NCBI GenBank assembly: GCA_964569795.1
Contig: CAZMVB010000022.1
Location: forward strand, 1-64,000
Reading direction: 5' to 3'
Source: JAHJDS01 sp964569795
GTDB taxonomy: Bacteria; Desulfobacterota; Desulfarculia; Desulfarculales; JAHJDS01
DNA: 64,000 nt
Part shown: one piece after another, positions 16,661 through 24,689 of the stretch
Layout of the letters: every line of letters starts with the position of its first letter
Numbering within the stretch: position 1 is the first letter of the stretch
Translations under genes and position numbers: made by a program
Notes under the pieces: model-generated
What the model was told of the DNA's origin: nothing
Seen by the model: only the letters and a program-made list of their open reading frames with translations
Databases searched by the model: none

Positions 16661-17367
16661 TGGCCCTCCTCGAAGTCAAGGACCTCAACGTCTATTACGG
16701 TCAATTTCAGGCCCTCCACGACATCGAGCTCACGGTGGGCAAGGGCCGGATCGTTTCCCTGATGGGCACCAACAGCGCCGGCAAATCGACCCTGCTCAAG
16801 GCCGTCACCGGCCTGCTCAAGCCGGCCACGGGGACCATCCTTTACGACGGCGAGCGGATCGACGGCCTGGCCCCGGACAAGATCGTGGACCGGGGCATCG
16901 CCCTGGTGCCCCAGGGCCGGAAGATATTCGCCAGCCTGAGCGTCGGGGAAAACCTCCTGGTGGGGTCCTACGCCCCCCAGGCCCGCCGGAAGCGCCGGGA
17001 CAGCCTGGACTACGTCCTGACGCTGTTCCCGTCCCTGAAGGCCCGGTTTCGGCAGCCGGGGCAGAATCTGTCCGGCGGGGAACAGCAGATGCTGGCCATC
17101 GGCCGGGCCCTGATGGCCCAGCCCCGGTTCATCATCTTCGACGAGATCTCCCTGGGGCTGAGCCCCCTGCTGGTCACCGAGATCTACAACTCGGTCAAGA
17201 AACTGATCCAGGGGGGGCTGACCGTGGTCCTGGTGGAGCAGGACGTCAAGCGCAGTCTGAAGGCCTGCGATTACGCCTATATCATGCAGGAGGGGAAGAT
17301 CACCCTCAAGGGCGACCCCCGGCATTTCACGGAGGAAGTGGTCAAGAAGGCCTATTTCGGGCTGTGA
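16660..17367 (+). CDS. ABC transporter ATPase, LivF type
   Basis: This second ATPase of the importer has 235 residues. Walker A is GTNSAGKST (Asn and Ser replace the usual Pro-Asn-Gly spacing), followed by VPQGRKIFASLSVGENL, signature LSGGEQQMLAIGRAL and Walker B FIIFDEISLGLSP. The ATG at 16660 shares its first base with the upstream TGA; a TTG three bases earlier is less likely. It should pair with the LivG-type subunit at the cytoplasmic face of the two permeases. Confidence 0.9.
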   Translation: MALLEVKDLNVYYGQFQALHDIELTVGKGRIVSLMGTNSAGKSTLLKAVTGLLKPATGTILYDGERIDGLAPDKIVDRGIALVPQGRKIFASLSVGENLLVGSYAPQARRKRRDSLDYVLTLFPSLKARFRQPGQNLSGGEQQMLAIGRALMAQPRFIIFDEISLGLSPLLVTEIYNSVKKLIQGGLTVVLVEQDVKRSLKACDYAYIMQEGKITLKGDPRHFTEEVVKKAYFGL

Positions 17368-17419
17368 CGATCGGGCGACCGCAGTGGTCGGCCCCGGAGC
17401 TTAGGGGAGACGCGGAGAC

Positions 17420-18283
17420 ATGGTGGGACTCCTGGACCCTCTGGTCAACGGTCTGCTATTGGGCGGACTGTACGCCGTCATCGGCATCGGCCTGTCGATG
17501 ATCTTCGGGATCATGAAGCAGGTCAACCTGGCCCACGGCGACCTGATGATTCTGTCCAGCTACTTCAGCCTGCTCTGCCTGCACTACCTGGGGCTCCATC
17601 CCCTGGTGACCCTGCTGTTGGTGGTCCCGGCCATGTACCTAGTCGGGTACTGGATTCAGCGCCTGCTCTTCAACCGGGTCATGGGCCAGGGACTGGAGCC
17701 CTTTCTGATGGTCTCCTTCGGCCTGTCCATCATCCTCCAGAACGTCCTGCTGCTGACCTTCACCCCCGACGCCCGGACCCTCAAGTCGGCCCTGGTCCTC
17801 AAGACCATCAGCTTCTTTGGGCTGTTCAACATCCCGCTGATCTCCCTGGTCAACTTCGGCATCGCCCTGGCCGTCCTGGTGGCCCTCCACCTGTTCATGC
17901 GCAAGACCTACCTGGGCTGGGCCATCCGGGCCGCCTCGGACGACCTGTCCGGCGCCCAGCTGATGGGCATCAACCCCAAGAAAATCTATGCCGTGACCAT
18001 GGGCTTGGCCTGCGTGACGGCCGCCATGGCCGGGGTGCTGGTCGGGATCACCTTCACCTTCTATCCTCACTCCGGGACCCAGTACCTGATCATCGCCTTC
18101 GGGGTGGTGATCATCGGCGGGTTGGGGAGCCTGCCCGGGACCTTCCTGGGGGGCATGATCCTGGGGGTCTCCCAACTGGTGGGCGGCCGGTTGATCGGTC
18201 CCGGCTTCCAACTGCTCAGCGGATACCTGATCCTGCTCGTGGTCTTGACCGTCAGGCCGCAGGGCATTCTGGGGAGGAGGTAG
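17420..18283 (+). CDS. ABC transporter permease, LivH type
   Basis: The 287-residue integral membrane protein has about eight hydrophobic segments. It carries the LivH hallmarks GLLLGGLYAVIGIGLSMIFG at the N-terminus and GGLGSLPGTFLGGMILG in the cytoplasmic coupling region near residue 235. It forms the transmembrane channel with the LivM-type protein seven bases downstream. GGGGAGACG precedes the ATG. Confidence 0.9.
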   Translation: MVGLLDPLVNGLLLGGLYAVIGIGLSMIFGIMKQVNLAHGDLMILSSYFSLLCLHYLGLHPLVTLLLVVPAMYLVGYWIQRLLFNRVMGQGLEPFLMVSFGLSIILQNVLLLTFTPDARTLKSALVLKTISFFGLFNIPLISLVNFGIALAVLVALHLFMRKTYLGWAIRAASDDLSGAQLMGINPKKIYAVTMGLACVTAAMAGVLVGITFTFYPHSGTQYLIIAFGVVIIGGLGSLPGTFLGGMILGVSQLVGGRLIGPGFQLLSGYLILLVVLTVRPQGILGRR

Positions 18284-18290
18284 GCCCGGC

Positions 18291-19229
18291 ATGTCGCCCA
18301 ACCGCGCTCGAATCATGGTGGTGGTCCTGGCCCTGGCGGTCCTGAGCACCATTCCCGCCTGGGCCGACCGCTACACCATGAACGTCCTGATGCTGATCTT
18401 CATCTACGTCAACATGGCCTCGATGTGGAACCTCCTGGCCGGCTACTCGGGCATGGTGTCCCTGGGTCAGCAGATCTTCATCGGCCTGGGGGGATATACC
18501 CTGGCCGTGTTCAGCCTGTACTACCACGTCCCCATCTTCTTCGCCGTCCTGCTGGGCGGGGTGGTCTCGGTCCTGTTCGCGGCGATCATTTCGATCCCCG
18601 TTTTCCGGATGAAAGGGGTATACTTCGCCATCGGGACGTGGGTCATCGCCGAGTCATTGGGGATTTGTTTCAGCAACTGGAAATACGTGCGCTACGGCAT
18701 GGGTCTGTTCATCAAGCCGGCCTACAAGATCCCCATGGAGTGGCTGTACTACGGGGCCCTGGTGGCCTGCGTGATTTCGGTGGGGCTGATCTATTTCCTG
18801 CTGCGCTCCAAGCTGGGCCTGGCCCTGATGGCCATCCGGGACGACGCCGGAGCCTCGGAATCGGTGGGGGTCAACATCTTCCGGACCAAACTGGTCTGCT
18901 TTTTCATCAGCGCCTTTTTCATGGGCACGGCGGCCGGGATTTCCTACCTGAGCACCATCTTCATCCAGCCCTTCGAGGCCTTCAGCATCGGCTGGACGGT
19001 GAAGCTTTTGTTCATCGTGATCATCGGCGGCATCGGCACCATCGCCGGACCCATCGTCGGGGCGGTCATCTTCGTGCTGTTGCAGCAGTACCTGTCCGAA
19101 TACGTCGGCTACAACCTCATCATCCTGGGGACCATCACCATCCTGCTCATCTTTTTCGCCCCCCGGGGGATCGTCGGCACCATTCAGAATCGGTTCGGAT
19201 TCGACCTGTTCCCCGTGCGCCGGACGTGA
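18291..19229 (+). CDS. ABC transporter permease, LivM type
   Basis: The 312-residue membrane protein has about ten hydrophobic segments. LLAGYSGMVSLGQQIFIGLG lies near residues 45-64, the ALMAIRDDAGASESVGVN coupling segment follows, and GGIGTIAGPIVGAV lies near the C-terminus, all typical of LivM. It completes the five-component importer (binding protein, two ATPases, two permeases) embedded within the catabolic cluster. Confidence 0.9.
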   Translation: MSPNRARIMVVVLALAVLSTIPAWADRYTMNVLMLIFIYVNMASMWNLLAGYSGMVSLGQQIFIGLGGYTLAVFSLYYHVPIFFAVLLGGVVSVLFAAIISIPVFRMKGVYFAIGTWVIAESLGICFSNWKYVRYGMGLFIKPAYKIPMEWLYYGALVACVISVGLIYFLLRSKLGLALMAIRDDAGASESVGVNIFRTKLVCFFISAFFMGTAAGISYLSTIFIQPFEAFSIGWTVKLLFIVIIGGIGTIAGPIVGAVIFVLLQQYLSEYVGYNLIILGTITILLIFFAPRGIVGTIQNRFGFDLFPVRRT

Positions 19230-19283
19230 CCGGACCCGCTAACCGTGAACCGGCATGATTCAAAATCAGAGGAGGCCCCATAA

Positions 19284-20984
19284 ATGGTCGATCGAAGCAT
19301 TTCTTCGCTGAGGACCCTTCGGCCGGAATCAGACTTTGACAAATCCATCTTCTGGTTTCGGGACGATCTGCACCAGCCCTATCCCATCTCGCCGATGGGC
19401 ATGACCACCGTGCAGATGCACCACGCCTGGGGCTACCACGTCGCCGCCGAGGAGACCAAGCTGCCGCCGTCCAAGGGGGGCCACGTCAAGCTGTACAAGG
19501 GGCGGGTTTACATCGGCTTCGCCCTGATCGACGATCCCGCCGAGATCGGCCGGCGCGAGCCGGAGTTCGGCAAACTGGTGGGATACTGCATCGACCACTG
19601 GGACGAGTACTACCAGAAGCTGATCCAGGAGGTCATCTCCAACCTGGACACCCTCAACGGCGTGGACACCGACAAGCTCATCCTGGCCCACCTCCTGGAG
19701 CATCTGAGGCGGGCCGAACGACTGAACCGGCGCAACTGGGAGATCCATTTTATGCTGATGTACCCGGCCGACGCCGTGTATTTCACCTTCGAGGACTACT
19801 GCCTGAAACGCGGCATGGAGGAAAAGGACCTGGTGATCATGCTCCGCGGGTTCGACAGCATCGCCACCCAGACCGACGAGGAGCTGTGGGGGCTGGCCCG
19901 GCTGGGCGACGAGTGCGGGATCAGGGACGTCATCCTGAAGACGGATTCCGACAAGTTGCTGGAGGTCCTGGGGACCATCGAGGCCGCCCGGCCCTGGCTG
20001 GACAAGTTCAACCGCTTCCTCTACATCTTCGGCAACCGGGTGGTGGCCGCCCACCTGGACGTGACCACCCCCACCTGGACCGAGGACCCCCGGCCGGTCC
20101 TGGACACCATCAAGGGGTACTACGACCGGATGAACACCGGCTGGGACCTGGCCGCCTCCCGCCAGGAGGTCCGGGACCAGCGCCAGGAGGCCATCGCCCG
20201 CTTCGAGGCCGGGCTGCCCGACGAGGATTCCAAGCAGGAATTCCAACGTCTGCTCAAGGCGGCCCAGGGGGTGTACGCCTTCCAGGAGGACCACGGCTTC
20301 TACATCGACCAGGGGTCCACCGCCACCCTGCGCAACGTCATCATCGCCTGCGGCAAGAGGCTCTACCGGCGCAAGCTGATCGAGACCGTCGAGGACGTCA
20401 ACTACCTGAATTTCCACGAGCTGGTGGAGGTGATGGAGGCCCTGGTCTATCGGGAGGCCATCGCCCGGTACCATTACGGGGCCCTGATCCCCAACCTGAT
20501 CCGGGAGCGCAAGGAGGACGTCCGCCAGTCGGCCGGCGCCGACGCCCCCCTGACCTTCGGCAACGTGCCGGAGAAGATGACCGATCCCATCGGGACCAAG
20601 GTCTTCGGCATCATCGACGAAATCCTGCACCCCAAGGGCGAGAAGGAGGTCGAGGAGCGCCTGGAAGGGTTCCCCGGGGCCCCGGGCATTGTCCAGGGGC
20701 CGGCCCGGGTGGTGATGGACTACCAGGACTTCCAGAAGGTCCAGGCCGGTGAGATCCTGGTCTGTCCCTACACGGGGACCGCCTGGACCCCGTTGTTCGT
20801 CAAGATCGCCGGGGTGGTCACCGACACCGGCGGCATGCTGACCCACGCCGCCATCGCCGCCCGGGAATACAACATCCCGGCCGTGGTCGGGACCTGGAAC
20901 GCGACCAATTCCATCAACGACGGAGACATCATCAAGATCGACGGCAATATCGGCGTGGTGGAGGTCCTGCAACGGGTCGGGTGA
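19284..20984 (+). CDS. PEP-synthase-like phosphohistidine subunit (phenylphosphate synthase PpsA-like)
   Basis: The 566-residue protein ends in the swivelling PEP-utilising domain with the signature TDTGGMLTHAAIAAREYN; His521 is the expected phosphocarrier. The first ~450 residues are helical and do not contain the ATP-grasp domain, which is encoded separately at 5813-6781. Phenylphosphate synthase uses just this division: one subunit binds ATP and phosphorylates a His on the other, which passes the phosphate to phenol. It follows the importer genes after 54 bases, with AGGAGG before the ATG. Rifampicin phosphotransferase-like chemistry is an alternative. The acceptor is unknown. Confidence 0.8.
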   Translation: MVDRSISSLRTLRPESDFDKSIFWFRDDLHQPYPISPMGMTTVQMHHAWGYHVAAEETKLPPSKGGHVKLYKGRVYIGFALIDDPAEIGRREPEFGKLVGYCIDHWDEYYQKLIQEVISNLDTLNGVDTDKLILAHLLEHLRRAERLNRRNWEIHFMLMYPADAVYFTFEDYCLKRGMEEKDLVIMLRGFDSIATQTDEELWGLARLGDECGIRDVILKTDSDKLLEVLGTIEAARPWLDKFNRFLYIFGNRVVAAHLDVTTPTWTEDPRPVLDTIKGYYDRMNTGWDLAASRQEVRDQRQEAIARFEAGLPDEDSKQEFQRLLKAAQGVYAFQEDHGFYIDQGSTATLRNVIIACGKRLYRRKLIETVEDVNYLNFHELVEVMEALVYREAIARYHYGALIPNLIRERKEDVRQSAGADAPLTFGNVPEKMTDPIGTKVFGIIDEILHPKGEKEVEERLEGFPGAPGIVQGPARVVMDYQDFQKVQAGEILVCPYTGTAWTPLFVKIAGVVTDTGGMLTHAAIAAREYNIPAVVGTWNATNSINDGDIIKIDGNIGVVEVLQRVG

Positions 20985-21082
20985 CGGCGAAACCCCCTGC
21001 CCCTGGAAACAGAGGCCTGACCGGAGGACAACCTGGCCGGGACCGGCCGCCGCGCCGGGCGGGATCGGAGGCGGAGACAGTC

Positions 21083-21631
21083 ATGCCCTGGTACGAGTTC
21101 GAAGGGAAAAGGCCGACGGTGGACCCGGCGGCCTTCGTCCATCCCGACGCGGTGCTCATCGGGGCCGTGGTCATCGAGGCCGAATGTTACGTCGGGGCCG
21201 GGGCGGTCCTGCGGGGAGACATCGGCACCATCAGGATGGGGCGGGGGTCCAACCTCCAGGAGAACTGCGTGGTCCACACCTTCCCCGACCGGGAGACCGT
21301 CCTCGAACCGGACAGCCACATCGGCCACGGCGCCGTGCTGCATGGCTGTCAGATCCACTCCCGGGTCCTGGTGGGCATGGGGGCCATCGTCGCCGACGGG
21401 GCAGTCATCAATTCCGAGTGCATCGTCGGGGCGGGCAGCTTCGTTTCCTTCGGGGCCGAGATACCCTCGGGCAGCGTCGTAGCCGGGTCCCCGGCCAAGG
21501 TGATTCGGGCCCTCACCGCCGGTGACCGGGAGAGGATGGACGCCGGCCTGGCCATATACCGTGATCTGGCCCGGCGGTGCTTGAGGTCGCTCCGGGAGTG
21601 TGATAGCTTACCCCCGGCGCCCTTCAAGTAG
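21083..21631 (+). CDS. Gamma-carbonic anhydrase/PaaY-like hexapeptide-repeat protein
   Basis: The 182-residue left-handed beta-helix protein has Arg45 and Asp47 (LRGDIG) and the metal-binding triad His65, His82 and His87 (VVHTF, GHGAVLH). The spacing matches gamma-carbonic anhydrases and PaaY. In catabolic clusters these may act as thioesterases that rescue CoA or as carbonic anhydrases; with a possible carboxylase nearby, CO2/bicarbonate supply is attractive. ATG 21083 is chosen over in-frame codons upstream because the fold begins there. It is the last enzyme gene before the two-component regulator. Confidence 0.8.
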   Translation: MPWYEFEGKRPTVDPAAFVHPDAVLIGAVVIEAECYVGAGAVLRGDIGTIRMGRGSNLQENCVVHTFPDRETVLEPDSHIGHGAVLHGCQIHSRVLVGMGAIVADGAVINSECIVGAGSFVSFGAEIPSGSVVAGSPAKVIRALTAGDRERMDAGLAIYRDLARRCLRSLRECDSLPPAPFK

Positions 21632-21634
21632 CCG

Positions 21635-22879
21635 ATGCGCCGGCCAGTGGACTGCAACGGACCGACCATGGTTCGGACCATGGAGACGAGGGGCGTCCAG
21701 CGACGGGCACTTCGAGAATTTCAAGACGATGATGGCAACAACCTGCTGGCGATGAAGGAAGACAGTAAAGAGTCCGGCGCAAGGTTCACCCTCATCGGCG
21801 AACAGGTGCTCAACGGGGTCATCCAGAGCATCGAGGCCGGGGTGGTGCTGCACGATCTGGAGCTGAAGGTCATTTTCGTCAACGATTCCTTCGAGAGGAT
21901 TTTCGAAATCAGCCAAGACGACGTGGTGGGACACTCGCCCATGGAATTCCTGCCCGAATTCGACCGGGAACACCGCAACGCCATTCTGTCGAGATTGCAG
22001 CGCACCCTGGAGACCGGGGAAAAGAGCGCCTACCACGAGTTTCCCTACCAGGCCCCGTCGGGCACGGCCAAGCACCTCCTGGCCATCTCCATACCCATCT
22101 TCGACCACGACCGGCGGATCAGCCACGTCATGTCGGTCATCCACGACCTGACCGGACGCAAGCGACTGGAGCGCGTCGCGGTCCAGGCGGCCAAGCTGTC
22201 GGCCATCGCCGACATGGCCTACACCGTGGCCCATGAAATCAACAACCCCCTGACCGGCATCAAACTGGGCCTGGGCACCCTCTATGACAGCCTGGAAAAG
22301 CCCCACAACATCCAGATCCTGAACAACGTCATGAAGGACATCGACCGGATCAAGCAAACCGTCGACCGATTCTTGGCCGACCGCAAGAACGAGGCCCGGC
22401 AAAAAAAGGAGAGCATCGCCACCTTGAACGCCGTCATCGACAACGTGTTGCTGCACCTGATCAGTCAGTTCGACATGAAGGACATCGAGGTGGTCAAACA
22501 TCTGGGATGCCACGAGGGCGTCATCTTCATCGAGCGTGACGGCATACACCAGGTCCTGCTCAATATCCTGCTCAATTCGCTGGAAGCCACACCCCCGGGT
22601 GGCAGAATAGAGGTCTCCACCGAGTTGTCCCGGTCGGCGGAGAACTCCGATGACGAGGTCGATTTCATTTGCATCGCCGTGTCCGACACCGGCGTGGGCA
22701 TGGATGTCGAAGAGCGGGACAGTGCTTTCAACCCCTTCCACAGTTCCAGGACCGGCGGCACCGGCCTGGGCCTGACCATTTGCAAGAACATCATCTCGGC
22801 CCATCGAGGCTTGATCGAATTGGACAGCACCAAGAATACCGGCACCACCGTCAGGATTTATTTGCCGATGATTCACTAG
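21635..22879 (+). CDS. PAS sensor histidine kinase
   Basis: The 414-residue protein has no clear transmembrane segment. A PAS domain spans about residues 58-175, with a HisKA H-box at His200 (AHEINNPLTG), and an HATPase domain has an N box (LLNILLNSLEA), DTGVGM and GTGLGL. It probably senses a cytoplasmic ligand. The response regulator gene begins 14 bases after its stop, so the two form a pair. The start is uncertain: ATGs at 21668, 21680 and 21752 are also in frame and none has a strong ribosome-binding site. It likely controls the adjacent cluster. Confidence 0.85.
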   Translation: MRRPVDCNGPTMVRTMETRGVQRRALREFQDDDGNNLLAMKEDSKESGARFTLIGEQVLNGVIQSIEAGVVLHDLELKVIFVNDSFERIFEISQDDVVGHSPMEFLPEFDREHRNAILSRLQRTLETGEKSAYHEFPYQAPSGTAKHLLAISIPIFDHDRRISHVMSVIHDLTGRKRLERVAVQAAKLSAIADMAYTVAHEINNPLTGIKLGLGTLYDSLEKPHNIQILNNVMKDIDRIKQTVDRFLADRKNEARQKKESIATLNAVIDNVLLHLISQFDMKDIEVVKHLGCHEGVIFIERDGIHQVLLNILLNSLEATPPGGRIEVSTELSRSAENSDDEVDFICIAVSDTGVGMDVEERDSAFNPFHSSRTGGTGLGLTICKNIISAHRGLIELDSTKNTGTTVRIYLPMIH

Positions 22880-22893
22880 CGGGTTTCAAGAAG

Positions 22894-24309
22894 ATGGACC
22901 TGGGCAAGAGCATATTGATTATAGACGACGAAGATAACATCAGAAGGTATCTGAGTCAGGCCCTGGTCAAGGAAGGCTTCGAGGTGTTCACGGCCGAGTA
23001 CGGCAAGGAAGGCCTGGACCTGTTGATCAGAAAACACATCGACATCGTTTTATTGGACCTCAACCTGCCCGACGTCAACGGTCTGAACATCCTTCGGGAG
23101 ATGAAACGAATCGACGTCGAATCAATGATCATCATCATCACCGCCTACGGAGATATCGTCAGCGCCGTCGAGGCCATGAAACTGGGGGCCTACGATTTTC
23201 TGACCAAGCCCTTCGAGGTGGAAGATATCATGATGGTCGTCCACAAGGCCCTGAAACTGATCGGCTTGGAGAACCGGATTCAGCTGCTGGAAAGGCAGAT
23301 GGACCGCAGTCAATACGGCGAACTGGTCACCCGCAGCAAGAACATGAACGAACTCCTGGAGTACGTCAATCTGGTGGCCAACACCTCGGCGACGATCATG
23401 CTCCATGGCGAAACAGGCACGGGCAAGGAACTGATCGCCAAACTGATCCACCAGCAAAGCGCCCGGGCGAACGGCCCTTTCGTGACCATCGATTGCACCT
23501 CCATTCCCGAGAACCTGCTCGAGAGCGAATTATTCGGCCACGAAAAAGGGGCCTTTACCGGGGCCATCGTGCGCAAGAAGGGCCTGTTCGAGGTGGCCCA
23601 TATGGGCACGGTGTTCCTCGACGAGATCGGCGAGTTGCCCCTGGCCCTCCAGTCCAAGATTCTGCGGGTATTGGAAACCAACCAGTTTCGCCGGGTCGGA
23701 AGCGACAAGTACATGCATAGCGACGTCAGGGTTGTCGCCGCCACAAACCGTGACCTCAAGAAACTGATCGAGCAGGACCGATTCCGCAGCGACCTTTACT
23801 ATCGCCTCAACGTGGTGCCCATCAACCTCCCTTCGCTTCGAGAACGCAAAGAGGACGTATTCCCCCTGATCGAATACTTCGTCCAGATCTTCAACAAGAA
23901 GATCGGCCGCAGCATCACTGAGGTTTCCAACGAAGCCCTGAGGCTGATGATCGATTACGACTGGCCGGGCAACATCCGCGAATTGAAAAACGTGATCGAA
24001 CACATGGTCATCATCTGCGACGGCGAAGTGATCCTGGTCAATCACCTGCCCAGCGAAATCAAGGGCGTCTCCCCTGCCTTCCAGATCGGTATCGATGGAT
24101 CGATCGAGGGCCATTCGGAAAAAATGCCGGATTTTCATGAGGCCAAGAAGGAACTGCTGGAAAGGTTCGAAAGGGATTACTTGACCATACTGCTGGGAAA
24201 AAACAATTGGAACGTATCGAGTTCCGCCCGAGAAATCGACATGCACCGCAGCAGCCTGCAAAGGCTGATTCGCAAGTACGGGATCAAAAAGCCGGCCGGG
24301 ATGGGTTGA
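22894..24309 (+). CDS. NtrC-family sigma-54-dependent response regulator
   Basis: The 471-residue protein has a receiver domain with the acidic pair Asp11-Asp12, phosphoacceptor Asp55 and the conserved KPFE lysine. The AAA+ domain is intact, with GETGTGKE, GAFTGA, FLDEIGEL and WPGNIREL. A Fis-type helix-turn-helix closes the protein (REIDMHRSSLQRLIRK). It contrasts with the decayed activator at 1500-2266. Together with the upstream PAS kinase it should activate sigma-54 promoters, the best candidate here being 5733-5749. ATG 22894 is chosen because the receiver domain begins immediately. Confidence 0.9.
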   Translation: MDLGKSILIIDDEDNIRRYLSQALVKEGFEVFTAEYGKEGLDLLIRKHIDIVLLDLNLPDVNGLNILREMKRIDVESMIIIITAYGDIVSAVEAMKLGAYDFLTKPFEVEDIMMVVHKALKLIGLENRIQLLERQMDRSQYGELVTRSKNMNELLEYVNLVANTSATIMLHGETGTGKELIAKLIHQQSARANGPFVTIDCTSIPENLLESELFGHEKGAFTGAIVRKKGLFEVAHMGTVFLDEIGELPLALQSKILRVLETNQFRRVGSDKYMHSDVRVVAATNRDLKKLIEQDRFRSDLYYRLNVVPINLPSLRERKEDVFPLIEYFVQIFNKKIGRSITEVSNEALRLMIDYDWPGNIRELKNVIEHMVIICDGEVILVNHLPSEIKGVSPAFQIGIDGSIEGHSEKMPDFHEAKKELLERFERDYLTILLGKNNWNVSSSAREIDMHRSSLQRLIRKYGIKKPAGMG

Positions 24310-24361
24310 TGATGGTTCTGGGGCGCACTGAGGGTCAACTACTTTGTTCTGGAAAGAGCCG

Positions 24362-24625
24362 ATGCCGATCACGGTGAACATCGGTGAACCGATGAGCTTC
24401 CAGGTCGGCTGCCGTCGACTCCAGGTGCCGCTGGGTGAATCCGCCGCGAACCGCTCGGTGACTGTCGCCCAGTTGGCCCGGCGCGTGGGCCTGGAACTGT
24501 CGGACGACGAGGGCCGGCTGTTAATCATCGTCAACCACAGGTTGCTACCCGCCGGACGGGTGGCGGATCATCGACTAATCGACGGTGACGTGGTCGAGTT
24601 CATGACGGCCGCCACCGGCGGCTGA
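24362..24625 (+). CDS. MoaD/ThiS-family sulfur carrier
   Basis: This small beta-grasp protein of 87 residues ends in Gly-Gly (TAATGG), the tail that is adenylated and thiocarboxylated in MoaD and ThiS. The ILIVNHRLLPA-type strand and the DGDVVEFMTA segment fit the fold. The ATG at 24362 is preceded by GGAAAGAG; a TTG six codons earlier is less likely. It sits 64 bases upstream of the aldehyde:ferredoxin oxidoreductase gene, so it probably serves tungstopterin synthesis for that enzyme. Confidence 0.8.
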   Translation: MPITVNIGEPMSFQVGCRRLQVPLGESAANRSVTVAQLARRVGLELSDDEGRLLIIVNHRLLPAGRVADHRLIDGDVVEFMTAATGG

Positions 24626-24689
24626 GTAATTTATCATCCGGGGACTGACGGTCATCGACCGGATCCCGTTTATGATCCGGAGGGATTGA

